From Notamacropus eugenii (lineage: Eukaryota > Chordata > Mammalia > Diprotodontia > Macropodidae): DNA of 64,000 nt. The translations under genes were made by a program, and so were the position numbers. The DNA is taken from positions 389,940,853 to 390,004,852 of the forward strand of contig NC_092872.1 in NCBI RefSeq assembly GCF_028372415.1, given 5' to 3'. Below the pieces are notes generated by a model. It was not told the DNA's origin. It saw only the letters and a list, made by a program, of their open reading frames with translations, and did no database searches. Positions 22,620 through 33,289 of the stretch are shown one piece after another; the first letter of the stretch is position 1; the number at the start of each line of letters is the position of its first letter.

Positions 22620-23310
22620 AACAGGCAAGGTATAGGGGAGAGAACTCTGGACTAGTGGTCAGGGAAGTTGAGTCCTAGACTTGACTTCATTACTGATTTG
22701 TTACCTTTGGATGGTGACTGAACCTTTCTGGGCTATAGGGTGAAGCCAGGGATGACCTGTTTTGCTGGGGGTGGGGGGAATTAAGGAAATTGAGTCTTCC
22801 AGGAATCAAACTTGACAAAAGACAAGATGTAGTATGTCCTAGAGAGAACATGAGGGTCCTCTAACCTTGAATAGAGAGAATGAAAGACTGAATTCTTTAA
22901 GCTCTATATCCTTCTGAGTCAGCAATGATCACAACATTTGGCTCTATCCCCAAGGTGGGGGACAAAAATTTTAAACTGTGTTTGATGCAGCTTTTTAGGA
23001 GAGAGAACAGAGGCAAAGATGACTCTGGGTAGTTTTGAAGGCTGAGCAAAAATCATGCTTTCAATGAATGCCCAAATTGCAGTTACAGTGTGAAACTTGG
23101 TTGTGGGACTGAGAGGGACAAAGTCACTAAAGACTTCCTATGCAGAGAGAGAGAGAAATTAATCTCAGCTAAACTCTATGGAGCACCACATTGAAAAGCA
23201 AATAGAAATGAATCACAATTTAGATCTAAGGAGAATATAATTGGTAAAAAGAAAGATTGTATGAATATTTCCTAAGTCTGTCACCCTCCTGATGGATTCC
23301 TTAATTTGCA
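22620..23310. other. ATP10B intron, unassigned
   Basis: 22630-22750 may be a MIR-type head (gaactctggactagtggtca). The remainder shows no recognisable feature. Confidence 0.3.
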
Positions 23311-23495
23311 TACAGGATTATAAGCTTTAGAGTTGGAAGGAAAAGAAATGGTCAAGTCTGAGTTACTTATTTTACAGATGAGGAAACCGAGATCCATAGA
23401 AACATGGTTATTAAATTACAGATCTAGGATTCAAACTTGGATCCTCTGACTCCAAAACGATTGCTTTTTCTATCATACCATGCTGTCTGCCCGAA
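23310..23495 (-). repeat. MIR-like SINE
   Basis: ttacagatgaggaaaccgag, ggattcaaacttggatcctc, then caccatgctgtct-type head in reverse. Confidence 0.65.
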
Positions 23496-23889
23496 CAACT
23501 TTATCTTCCAGGAATGATGCTAACTGTTTTCCAAATGAACTTTCCAAAAGAAATAGGTAATTTTTGTAGCTTTGTGCCCTGCTATTTCTCCTGTTTCTCT
23601 GAGTTGGGGATGATGAGGGGGATAGATGAAAATGTTGTCTGAGACTTATTTTGAAAGTACATTCCTTTCTTTCTTTGATTGATTCTGCTTTCATCTCCAT
23701 GGGATCTGTGTCCAAGGAAAAGGTGTCAGATTGGCTGAAGCCTAGGAAAACGAAAATCTGGGTAGGTGCAATGAATATTTGGGTTTGCCCATGTGAACCT
23801 CTGAAGAAGATTAGAGGGTGAGCCAAGGCCTGGGGCTTGGCACCAAGTTCCTGCTGGATGTGCTCATGCCTCTTTCCTTCCCTCCACGC

Positions 23890-23990
23890 TCTGGTTACCC
23901 AAAAGAAGTCCTCCTTGGCTCTGAGATAGTCTCTTGCCTCTACCTAACGCTGATAAATTCGTTCAAGTTGAACGGTGACTAATACTCAGT
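23890..23990 (+). repeat. 101-bp repeat, copy 2 (in ATP10B last intron)
   Basis: Partner of 20496-20596, differing at roughly one base in five or six by eye. Confidence 0.7.
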
Positions 23991-24099
23991 AATCTTATTT
24001 TACTCCAAGAGCTAATTCTAAGATCATTTATGACACTGACCTGCGTGGTGATATGTCTCCTTTAGCAGCATTTATCTATATTAGTCACTAGGAACAATG

Positions 24100-24320
24100 A
24101 CTCAGTCTTTCAGAAGGCTTATTTGGAGGTTGTCTGGTCTTGGGAGCCTAGGAGTCGGGAGCCTGGATTTTAATTTGCATGCTCATTTGTTGTAATTGAA
24201 CTTGTAATAATAGCACCTACCTCCCAAGGTAGTTGTTAGAGACAAATGAGATCATATTTGTAAAGGTCTTTGCAAACCTTTAAGTGTAATATAAATGTTT
24301 GCTATAATATACTACTACTA
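24100..24320 (+). repeat. MIR-like SINE, 3' half
   Basis: agcacctacctcccaaggta, gagacaaatgagatcatatt and gtctttgcaaacctttaagt match a MIR 3' region. Confidence 0.55.
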
Positions 24321-24339
24321 ATGTTTATTATGCTTAGTT

Positions 24340-24855
24340 TTGAATAAATCCACCATTTTCCCTTTGCTTCAGCTTACCCATTAGTTAAATGGAGAGCCCT
24401 TTTCTGCTTATGTCATAATATAATTGCCAAGAAAAAAATGATATGATAGGTGGGAGAATGTTTTTGCTGCAGAAATGCAAGACATCATTACTATTTTATG
24501 AGAAATTATAAAAAATAATAGGCCTTATAATACTAGTTTGTTTTGTAAAATGCTTTTAAATTTGTTTTTATTCCCCTTCAATAATAACCTCAGGTGAGAG
24601 GGAATAGAAATGAAAGATGTATTATTTTACACATTTTATAAATAACCTGAAGAGGTCACATGGTTTGTTTAAGTCATAAAGCTACTCAATGGGAGAGCTA
24701 AGACTAGAACCCAAGACTCTGAACCTTTAGCTCAGTGCTCATGACACTCACTATTCCATATTATCACTAAAAATAGCTCTGCATGTCCCAGAGAAATCTG
24801 AGCTCCTAATTCCTGGATTGTGAAGTTGGTGCATTGTTCAAGGAGATGTGGCTCT
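24340..24855. other. ATP10B intron: unassigned then MIR-like
   Basis: 24590-24770 resembles a reversed MIR (cacattttataaataacctg ... agaacccaagactctgaacc). The remainder is unassigned AT-rich DNA. Confidence 0.35.
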
Positions 24856-24857
24856 AG

Positions 24858-25116
24858 GGTTGTTCAGTTGTTTTAAGTAGTGTCCAACTCTTTGTGACCC
24901 CATTTGGGGTTTTCTTGGCAAAGATACTACAGTGGTTTGCTATTTCCTTCTCCAGCTCATTTTATAGATGAGGAAACTGAAGCAAACAAGGTTAAGCAAC
25001 TTGCCCAGGGTCACAAAGCTAGTAAGTATCTGAGGTCAGATTTGAACTCCGGAAGATGAGTCTTCCTGACAGCCAGGCCTGGCATTCTGTACACTATGGT
25101 ACCACCTAGCTACTCT
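24858..25116 (-). mobile_element. MAR-type marsupial SINE, full length, 35 bp from ATP10B exon 25151-25338
   Basis: The plus strand reads gttgttcagttgttttaagt, ccccatttggggttttcttg and ctcattttatagatgaggaa, then tcttcctgac and a reversed head ending accacctagctac. Its sense strand matches the gene's. The head supplies coding sequence if the neighbouring donor is not used. Confidence 0.88.
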
Positions 25117-25150
25117 GTGGTTGTAGGAAGAACAGTCAAAATATGCTAAC

Positions 25151-25338
25151 CTTGGCAGAAGGGCAACAACAGGCGTAAGGAAGCACACGAGGTAGAAGGT
25201 GGGGTCTGACATCTGCTTCTCCATGATCCAGTAGGGGTTGGTTGGGCTGTTGCAGGTGACACAGGTGGCATTGTACAGGAGGGAGACCACAAAGTAAAGC
25301 AGGAAGCTAACCATGAGCACAGACCAGTGGATGAATGT
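25151..25338 (-). CDS. ATP10B: ATP10B coding exon 12 of 13 in window: TM9-TM10
   Basis: The exon reads [20 protein letters not shown], then [40 protein letters not shown] and LP, plus two bases of an Arg codon (segment residues 707-768). TM9 and TM10 flank a luminal loop with an NAT glycosylation sequon and several cysteines. The acceptor is tcattggcag. The donor is AAG/GTTAGC, which departs from the usual GTRAGT. Read-through stays open for 36 more codons into a MAR SINE (see findings). Confidence 0.95.
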
Positions 25339-25482
25339 CTGCCAATGAGAAAACAGGTGGTGACATTATATTGAAAGTCAACAGAAAGTGGTACCAGTTC
25401 TACAAGTTAGCATGTCCTCCTAGCTTTGCTTCTAATTCTTCCAGCTTCATTGCCAGACCTTAGTGGCTTTCTTTGCCTGGAA

Positions 25483-25597
25483 CAGGGGTGTGGAATCTGT
25501 GGCTTTGAGGCTACATGTGGCCCTCTAGGTCCTCAAGTGCAGCTCTTTGACTGAACTCGAACTTCACAGAAGAAAAGGATTTATTCTCTCCATGGAA
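25483..25597 (+). mobile_element. hAT-like MITE, left half
   Basis: caggggtgtggaatctgtgg, ctctaggtcctcaagtgcag and aggatttattctctccatgg, with no right terminal repeat. Related to 13164-13283. Confidence 0.55.
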
Positions 25598-25639
25598 CAT
25601 ACCTCCATCTCTCTGGCACCTTCTACTACTCCTCAGTTC

Positions 25640-25935
25640 CTCCTGGGGCCTCCATTTTGGGGATGGGCCCAGGCTGGCTATGCTTAATTCTCCACCTCAG
25701 CTCTGCTTCTGACTCTCAGGACATCACCATACTGCCACTCAGTTTCCTTCCTCCTTCTACTTCCAATCTACCTCCAGTATCTCTTTTGTGTATTGTCATT
25801 CCCTGCTCTTCCCACCCCCATGAAATGCTAAACTCTGAGAGGCAAGGAACTACTTTTTGCTTATACTTGTATCTCCAGAGCTTGAAACAGCATCTGGTCC
25901 ACAGCATGCACTTAATAAATATTGGTTGCCTTGTC
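25640..25935 (+). repeat. L2 LINE 3' end
   Basis: aaactctgagaggcaaggaa ... gcacttaataaatattggtt. The 117-codon ORF across it is not a gene. Confidence 0.6.
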
Positions 25936-26039
25936 TTTTGTTCTAGCTTTTTCATCTTACTGTGGTCCTGGGAATCATCAGAAAAATATGAATATTTGAA
26001 CTCGTGTTAACTTTATAAAAATAACTCTGTTGATAGTTA

Positions 26040-26290
26040 GTGAGATATAGTAGAGAGAGAGAGAGGGCCTTGGAGCCAGGAAGGTGTGGGTTCAGCCCTT
26101 TCCCCTAATACATATCGGATACATGACTCTGGGCAAGTCCCCCAACCTCTCAGCTCTCTAGGCAACTTCCCAAGATTATAAGTTGCAGAGATGGTGCTGA
26201 TTGCATTGGGGGAGGGAATTTCCTCATTTGAGAGTTCCCTTTGCCAACAAAATCACAGATCCAGTACCTTAATAAGAGGACCCTGTTTAT
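26040..26290 (+). mobile_element. Hairpin-tailed tRNA-derived SINE
   Basis: Head ggccttggagccaggaaggt, core catgactctgggcaagtccc, ctctctaggcaacttcccaa and a tail with an imperfect hairpin (gggagggaatttcc / agttccctttgcc). Confidence 0.6.
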
Positions 26291-27180
26291 AGCATCTTCA
26301 AAAAGACAACTTCTGTGCCGTTGTCTGGACAACTAACTCCTTTTCCAAGGGCACTGAATCACGTCTTCTGTTCAATTTCTTTGCATGCTGGAGCACTGCA
26401 GGCTCGATGGACAAAAAGAGGAATTGGGGGGGGGGGCTTAGATGCCTGAGATACAATTGACTTAGTTTCTTCTGTCGAGTGATTGCTACTGTAAAACTGA
26501 ATGGAGGAGATGGAAAAAAATGCCTTTTTTGAAAGATGAATGATGCAGCATATTCAGTTAAATGGCTCAGGATGTTAATTCTACTTTGTAAAGAGAATCG
26601 AATGACCAATCAGAAAAATTTTCCAAATCTTAACAGCCTCATCATCTGTCTTGGTTACAATGGTAGCCTGATTGTGTATTACTGAGTTAAAAAAAGTCCA
26701 CTCATAGCACAGTTGAATGAGAATCATGCATAGAGGTTACTCCAATAAGAAGAAAGTCTTTATGCTCAATTGTTCTATGACCAGGGCTTGGGGTTAATCA
26801 GGTCCTAGCTTAACTCTGTGGGTGAAGGTCCACTGACCAAGAGCATCAGTATGTCAGGAGGAAGCCACATTGTCTCTCTACTATCTATTGAATTTGTTTC
26901 TGCAATCATAAAGGCACACTATTTGGGAAGAATTAACTTTTTTTAAGTCCCTCTAAAATCTGGCCTCATTTTATACTACAATGTAATTTGGAGGCCTGGA
27001 TTGTTCATTTTTTTTTTTTGTCTTTGACTTCCTGAATATCTAACACAATACCTTACACTTTTTTGGGGGGTGGACATGTGATTTATTGGTGTAAGAAGCT
27101 CTTGTTATGGAAATTTAGCCAATGGATGCATATCAGCAAGGCATCTGAAATTCAGTCTTGAAAAGTTGCTTCTTAGGGAC
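26291..27180. other. ATP10B intron, unassigned
   Basis: Contains a run of 10 G (26428-26437) and a poly-T at 27009-27019. No gene is seen; opposite-strand ORFs are unsupported. Confidence 0.3.
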
Positions 27181-27350
27181 TGGGTAGTTAATTAGGTGAC
27201 TTGCCCTCAGTCACAAGGCTAGCATATATGAGGCAGAGCTTGAAGTTAGGTCTTCCTGATTCTAAGCCTGGGCCTTTATACACTATATCACATTTCCTCT
27301 TTCCTTACATATAATAGGTAGCTTAATACATACTTGTTGAATTGAATGGT
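27180..27350 (-). repeat. tRNA-derived SINE fragment (reversed) with L2 terminus
   Basis: gtgacttgccctcagtcaca, gcttgaagttaggtcttcct, then an L2-like tagcttaatacatacttgtt. Confidence 0.5.
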
Positions 27351-27659
27351 CCATGGAACCACTACCCACCAACATTAATCTTTTGAGGTTGATGTCTTCA
27401 CTTTCTCCAAACACTCTACTTACTATTTTTTTTTTTTAACAAACTTGTGTTCCATCCCTTCCTTCCCCCTATTCCGAGAGTATCTTCTTCTCATTTGTCT
27501 ATGCAGTTAGTATCTATCATTCAAAGAAGGCTTTTGGTTGTCAGTAATCTCTCCCTTCTCAGCAACATTAACAAACACAGTTATAATCGGTATTTCATAG
27601 TTCAGATTTAACTGTTTTCTCATTGTTTTTCTCATTGTTTCATGTTTGTTGGGTTTGGT

Positions 27660-27945
27660 CTTCCTATTTTAGACTCTAAACTTTTTAAAGACAAAAATCT
27701 TAGAGATCACCTAGTCTAAATCTCTTATTTTATAGATGAGGAAACCAAGGATCAGAATGGTTAAGTGATTGTGTCCATGGTCACACAACCCTTTGTAAAA
27801 AGTGAACAGTTGTTCAATAGACATATATTAAGTGCTTGTCACAGAGCAGGCACTGGTGATACAAAGATAAAAAGTCCCTGCAATTAAGGTAATTACTGTT
27901 TCATGTATACGTGAGGAGCAGTAGTAGATGTACACTCCTTAGTTG
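27660..27945 (-). repeat. MIR-like SINE and L2 terminus (both reversed)
   Basis: 27690-27790 carries gatcacctagtctaaatctc and ttatagatgaggaaaccaag. 27810-27900 carries atatattaagtgcttgtcac and gcactggtgatacaaagata. Confidence 0.55.
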
Positions 27946-28500
27946 CCCCTTCCTGGAATGCCCTCCCTCTTTAGCTCCAGGTCCCATTCTTCCTTTAAGA
28001 CATGGCCAAAACATTACCTTCTACATGAAACCTTTCCTGAGCCCCTCGTCTACTAGTGGATGATAGTAATAATAATAATTTTTATTATAACAATAATAAT
28101 ATTAGCATTTATATTGCATTTACTATATGTCAGGTACTGTACTAAATATCTTATTTTATCTTCAACACCCCTAGGAGGTAAGTGCTACTATTAATTCAAT
28201 TTTACAGTTGAGGAAAATGAGGCAAACAGAGGTTAAGTGACTTGCCCAAGGTCACGCAGTTAAGAAGTGTCTGAGGCCAAATTTGAATGAAGGCTTTCCT
28301 TACTCCAAACCCAGCATTATCTCATTCTCAGCCACCTTGTATTTAACTACTTCACATTTATTTGCATTTATTCTCTTTATATTCATTATGTATTTTATTT
28401 CATATATGTACTTGTTTCTCCTGGAATGGATTCTTCATTCTTTATATTTGTACTCTTGGTGCTTGGCACACAGTAGGCATTTAATAAGTGTTTGTTGATT
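27945..28500 (+). mobile_element. L2 LINE 3' region split by a MIR
   Basis: The L2 body at 27945-28060 (ccttcctggaatgccctccc, catgaaacctttcctgagcc) and the L2 terminus at 28320-28500 (gcacacagtaggcatttaat) flank a reversed MIR at about 28065-28320. Confidence 0.65.
28065..28320 (-). mobile_element. MIR/THER1 SINE inserted in L2
   Basis: gcatttactatatgtcaggt, acacccctaggaggtaagtg, gaggcaaacagaggttaagt and gacttgcccaaggtcacgca, in MIR order reversed. Confidence 0.75.
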
Positions 28501-29180
28501 GGTCAATTGAGAACAAGGGAGAAAGTGTTAAGGGCAAAAAGGGAAATTAAGACAAAACTGTTTTGGAAAATTTGAGAAAGGATAAATGACTTTCAGTTGG
28601 GAACCTGGAGGGATCGCGGCAGACTTTAAAAATAGGACAGGAATAGCACCTTCAAGGTGCTTGAAGGAAGAGAAGGTTTTCAATAGGGAATGTGTTTGAG
28701 TCATGCAGGATGACTTGCATAGCTCCACAGAGGTGGGAGGGAATAGGATGAGACAAATGACTAGCAATCTAGTTTAGTTGTAACACAGAATGGCTAGAGG
28801 GAAGACAATAGTGTGAAAAAAAGATGAGAATGGCCAAATCGTGAAGGCTAAGGCTAAATGCAGAACCAACTCAGAATCCTCCTAACCTGTCTCCTGGCCC
28901 TCATAGACTTGCAGCATCTTATAATTGGAAAGGACATAAGAGGACAGCTAATTGAATGTAAACCAAAATACTTGCAGAGGTAATTACTAGGAAATCACTT
29001 TGTACAGTAGAAAGAATGGTGGATTCGGAGTCAGAGAACCCAGCTTTGACTTATAACAACTCAATTTTGGGTAATCCATTTAATTTCTCTGATTCGTGGT
29101 AATTTCATCTGTAAAATGATGGGGCTATGCCTTCTAAGGTTCCTTCTCACTCTAAATTTATGACCCTATGGTGTCCATAC
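28500..29180. other. ATP10B intron: unassigned plus MIR
   Basis: 28990-29160 is a plus-strand MIR (gtagaaagaatggtggattc ... tcatctgtaaaatgatgggg) ending about 20 bp from the exon at 29181. The rest is unassigned. Confidence 0.5.
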
Positions 29181-29285
29181 CCATGTCTTCATTTCTATTG
29201 CCTGGTGTAACAGGATTGTGGTGAGGGAGATGGTATTGATGGGTGTTCCAAAAGTGAAGACACCGATGTCAGAGTCCTTGTAGGT
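29181..29285 (-). CDS. ATP10B: ATP10B coding exon 11 of 13 in window: TM8 (105 nt)
   Basis: The exon reads [20 protein letters not shown] then [15 protein letters not shown] (segment residues 672-706). The FGTPIN and LHQAxEMKTW stretches closely follow ATP10B. The acceptor is tcttttgcag and the donor is TGG/GTATGG. It is phase 0 at both ends. Confidence 0.95.
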
Positions 29286-29479
29286 CTGCAAAAGAGACAT
29301 ATGGAGATTATAGGTGTGGATGAAGCATATCTTATCAGATATGGACAAAGTTAAATTAGCTTCACTTATCTAGCATTCTTGGTTGGAGTAGGGGAAGAAG
29401 AGTCATTAGAAGTAGAGATATTAAAAAAAAAAGAGCACCAGTAAATCATTTAATTAAAAATCAAAACCAACATGAATAC

Positions 29480-30330
29480 ATCAGATATGTTTGATTGAAC
29501 AAGTGTTTACCAAGCATCTACCATGTCCCAGTCCTTCCCTCATTGATGCTAGTGTCCTCCTGCTCTAACTTACTTTGGGTCAATTTTGTACATGTTATGT
29601 ATGTGCTCATACAGGATCCTATAACCTTATAATCCTATGTATATGCCATCTCCCCTGGCTAGACTCCTTAAGGGCAGGGGCTATTTCACTTACATCTTTA
29701 TGTTAGTGCCTAGAGTAGTGCCTGGCACGTACTGAGAACTTCATAAGTGTTTATAGATTGACAAATTGACAGTCAGGCACTGTTTTAGGTGCTGGTGATA
29801 CAAATACAAAAGTGATACACAATCCCTTCCCTTAAGGAGTTTATATTCTATGGTGGGGGAGGAGGAGGAATGGGAATTAAAAAAGATGGATTTTAAAAAA
29901 AAACACAAAAGAGGCATATATTGGCACTGTTTGTGTGGCAATGGCCATCTATCCCTTGGCTTCATAGGAGAGGGTGTGATATGATAAACATGTAAGTCTT
30001 TGTCTGAGAGAAGAGGTATTTGAGAGGGGTGAGAATTTCTGATCAGGAAGAAGTCACTATGAGAAGGAGCAAGGCTGCAAATGCAAGTCAGATGTGGGCC
30101 TTTTTACTAGGGAGAGAGCATTCATTAATTCAGTGGCAGCCAGACACATTAGAGAGAACAAAGTGTTCAGGGTCAGAAATTTTAATAGGGTGAGATCATT
30201 TTCATTTGGAGTCAGTAAAGGAAACCAGGGAATACTCTATACAGGAGTTGGTGCCTGAACCAAGCCTAGTAAGGAGTAGGTTCTAGACATGCAAGATGGC
30301 CTATGTAGATACCCAGAAGTGGATTCTCCA
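29480..30330 (-). repeat. L2 LINE remnants
   Basis: A plus-orientation L2 terminus at 29590-29770 (ctagactccttaagggcagg) is embedded between reversed L2 pieces (29480-29530; 29775-30330, with aggtgctggtgatacaaata and aaggagtttatattctatgg). Confidence 0.55.
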
Positions 30331-30339
30331 GGTGCTGTC

Positions 30340-30670
30340 TGGATTAAATGATTCACTCTTTCTACAAGCATTTGCTGGCCCCTTACTATGTGCCTAGGAC
30401 TGAGCTAGGCACTGGGGAATATAAACTTGGGATTGAAGCTTGCCTTCTCACTACTTGTATAACCTTAGGTTAATTTCACCCTCTCTCAAGACTCCAGTTT
30501 TCTCATCTGAAAGTGATGGGATTTTAGACCAGGTGATCTATAAATTACCTCCAATTCTACATCTGTGGTCTTTTGATTATACAAGGTAAGTCTAATTGGC
30601 CTGGATCTCCCTAGCACCAGAACTTCTTGAGGGTACTTACACAAGGTAAGAACTTAATAAATTCTTGTTA
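30340..30670. repeat. L2 terminus (minus) and MIR (plus)
   Basis: 30355-30425 gccccttactatgtgcctag (reversed L2). 30425-30580 MIR-like (agttttctcatctgaaagtg). 30640-30680 plus L2 terminus. Confidence 0.5.
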
Positions 30671-30858
30671 AATTGTATTGGGTTTTCTCTCATCCAAAGA
30701 CAGGTGTCTCTGTTCACTTGGTGGTAGCTGCCCATATTTATGGGGATACTTTGTCTCTAAACTCAACTCTACACATTGCAGAATACCAAATTCATGTGCC
30801 AAAACAGGATGAAATACTCACTCCAGGTTTAAGACTGGAAAGTGGGTATGGAACTTAC

Positions 30859-30939
30859 CAAATAAGGGATAAAGAAACAGATGAGGCTCTGATAGAAAGC
30901 GTCCATCATAGCAATCCAGAAAGTTGACAGCTTGTATAA
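30859..30939 (-). CDS. ATP10B: ATP10B coding exon 10 of 13 in window: TM7 (81 nt)
   Basis: The exon reads [20 protein letters not shown] then CFFIPYL (segment residues 645-671), a single hydrophobic segment assigned as TM7. The acceptor is ttccccacag and the donor is TTG/GTAAGT. It is phase 0 at both ends and in frame if skipped, though skipping would invert the topology of later segments. Confidence 0.94.
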
Positions 30940-30989
30940 CTGTGGGGAAGGAATTCATCCAAGTTACCATCACCAAAGCTGACCTCTAA

Positions 30990-31330
30990 TGACTAATAGA
31001 AAATTACAGACTCATTGAATGTGAGAGCTGGAAGAGAGCTCAGAGATTATCTGCTTCAGCCCAGATACTTCATTCAACAATGAGGAAGCCTAGGTTCATC
31101 CTCTATGTAAGTTTGGGCAAGATAATAAGATTTTGAGCTAGAAGGAACCTTGGAGATCATCTTGACTATCTCCTTTATTTTATATGTAAGGAAAGTGAGG
31201 CCCAGAAACTGAGGGATTCACTTAAGGTCATATGGGTAATAACTAGAAGAAGTGAGATATGAACTCAGTCCTTCTCACTCCACTGATCCACACTTCTTTC
31301 CCTCTTCTAGCCTGGCAAATTTTTGTAGAT
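30990..31330 (-). repeat. Two reversed MIR-like fragments
   Basis: 31000-31110 and 31120-31320 each show ctggaagagagctcagagat / gaaggaaccttggagatcat, then paired gaggaag / aggaaagtgaggcccag segments. Confidence 0.5.
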
Positions 31331-31334
31331 GTGC

Positions 31335-32002
31335 CATGCACAGCTAAGAAATAGGTAGATTCCTTTTTTCCCCATTTGATATGCTCTGGAGGCCTATCAT
31401 ATCTAAGTTTTCTAAAATTCTCTTTGTGTTCTTAACATTACTTTTGTTTAGTTTATGGTTAGATTTATCTAAGCCCAAGAGGGGTAAATTGAGGTTCTTT
31501 ACTATTACAGTTTAACTTTTCCTTTAAGAATTTAGATGTTTTGTCATTTGGTGCATATGATATTAATTTGTTGTCCATGGTACCTTTTAGTAAAACATAG
31601 TTTCCTCATTCATAAATTTTATTTAGGTCTATTTTTGCTTTTTCTTTATCTGAGAAAAAGATACCTTTTTACTTTTATTGAGGCATAATACATCATGATT
31701 TGCTCCTTATTTTAACTCTATGTGTATCTTTCTTTTTCAAGTACACTCTGCTATCCTTTTCTGTTTTAGGGGTGAGTTCATCTCATCCACATTCCCAGTT
31801 ATAGTTGCTATTTATTTCCCTCTTTTCCATTCTCTTATGCTTTTCTTTCCTTTTTTTCCTAATGTTTTCTCTTTAAAAATCTTTTGCTTCTGACTATTGT
31901 CTCGTTCAATCTATTCTCTCTTTTGTTCTCTTTTTCCCCCTTAGCCCCTTTCCTCCTAATTCCCTGTGGAGTAAGATTAATTTCTGTATCCAACTGTGTG
32001 TG

Positions 32003-32045
<43 letters not shown>

Positions 32046-33241
32046 ATTTATTTAATTTCTTCCCCCCTTTGAATCGCTGACATGAGAGTGAAGTTCAAGT
32101 GTTCCCCCTGCCCCTATTCAATTATATAAAGTTTTCCTTGTATACTTCATTTATGTGAGATAATTTTCTCCATTCTTTCTCTTCTTTCCTACTTGTCCCC
32201 ATGCACTGAGCTTTATCACTCTTCCATTTTTCTTCTGATATCATCCAAATAGAATAGAATCATACTTAGGACTTCTGTCTAATAGGATTCCCTCTAAGAT
32301 ACTTGGTGATGATAAAGTTCTGAGTGCTTACATGTATCATCTCCCCATATATGAATACAAACAACCTATCCTTGTTTTGTCCCTATGTTCTCATTTATGC
32401 TTGTCTTTTTAAAAAATTCTTTTATTAAATTCCTACGTTTATATTTCAAATTTTCTATTTAGTTCTGGTCTTTTCATTAGGAAAACTTGAGAGTTCTCTA
32501 TTTAATTTAAAGATCTATTTTCTGTCCTGTAGGATTATAGTCTATTTTGCTAGGAAAGTTGTTCTTGGTTGTAAGCCCAGATCCTTTGCCTTCTGTTATA
32601 TCATATTCCAGACTTTCTGTTTCTTTATAATGATGGCTGCTAAGTCTTGCATTATTCCATCTCTCTCTGGCACTTGAATTCTTTTTTATCTTGGCTGCTT
32701 GCAATATTTTTTTCCTGGATCTGGGAACTTTGGATTTTGGTTATAATATTCCTGGGAGTTTTCATTTTGGAATTTCTTTCAGAATGTGACTAGCTGATTC
32801 TTTCAATTTCTACTTTACCCTCTGATTCTTAGATATCTGGGAAGTTTTAAAGCTTGATTTCTTGAATGTCTATGGTCTTTTTTATTTTTTCTGTTTTCAG
32901 CTTACAAGTAGACCAATGATTCTTAAATTATTTCTCCACAATCTGTTTTCCAAGGTCTGTTGTTTTTCTATTTTACATTTTCTTCTGTTTTTTCAATCTT
33001 TTGACTTTGTTTTAATATTTCTTGATGTCTAATAGAGTCATTATAGAGTCATTAGCTTCCATTTATTTTGTACCCTTTTTACCAATCTGTTAGTTCTATT
33101 TGTAGTTTTCTTGCATAGTGCTCATTTGGTTTTTAAAATAATTTTTAAGCTCTCTCTTTTAAACTCTTTGACTCATTCTTTATGGGCTTGGGTCCAATAA
33201 ACATTTTCCCTTGAGGCCTCATTTGTAAATTTTTTTGAAGT

Positions 33242-33243
<2 letters not shown>
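31335..33243 (-). mobile_element. Ancient L1 fragment (5' part of ORF2/ORF1 region), with microsatellites
   Basis: The T-rich plus strand keeps the order of an antisense mammalian L1: ggtgcatatgatattaattt, then aactctatgtgtatctttct, aggaaagttgttcttggttg, and aactttggattttggttata with attcctgggagtt. It has no usable ORF. The assignment rests on this ordered resemblance rather than on translated motifs. Confidence 0.5.
31995..32043. repeat. (TG)n microsatellite with short TATATA interruption
   Basis: Forty-nine bases of strict alternation. Confidence 0.95.

Positions 33244-33282
<39 letters not shown>
33244..33282. repeat. (TG)n microsatellite
   Basis: Nineteen to twenty TG units inside the ATP10B intron; (CA)n on the transcript. 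Confidence 0.95.
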
Positions 33283-33283
<1 letters not shown>

Positions 33284-33289
33284 TTGAGC

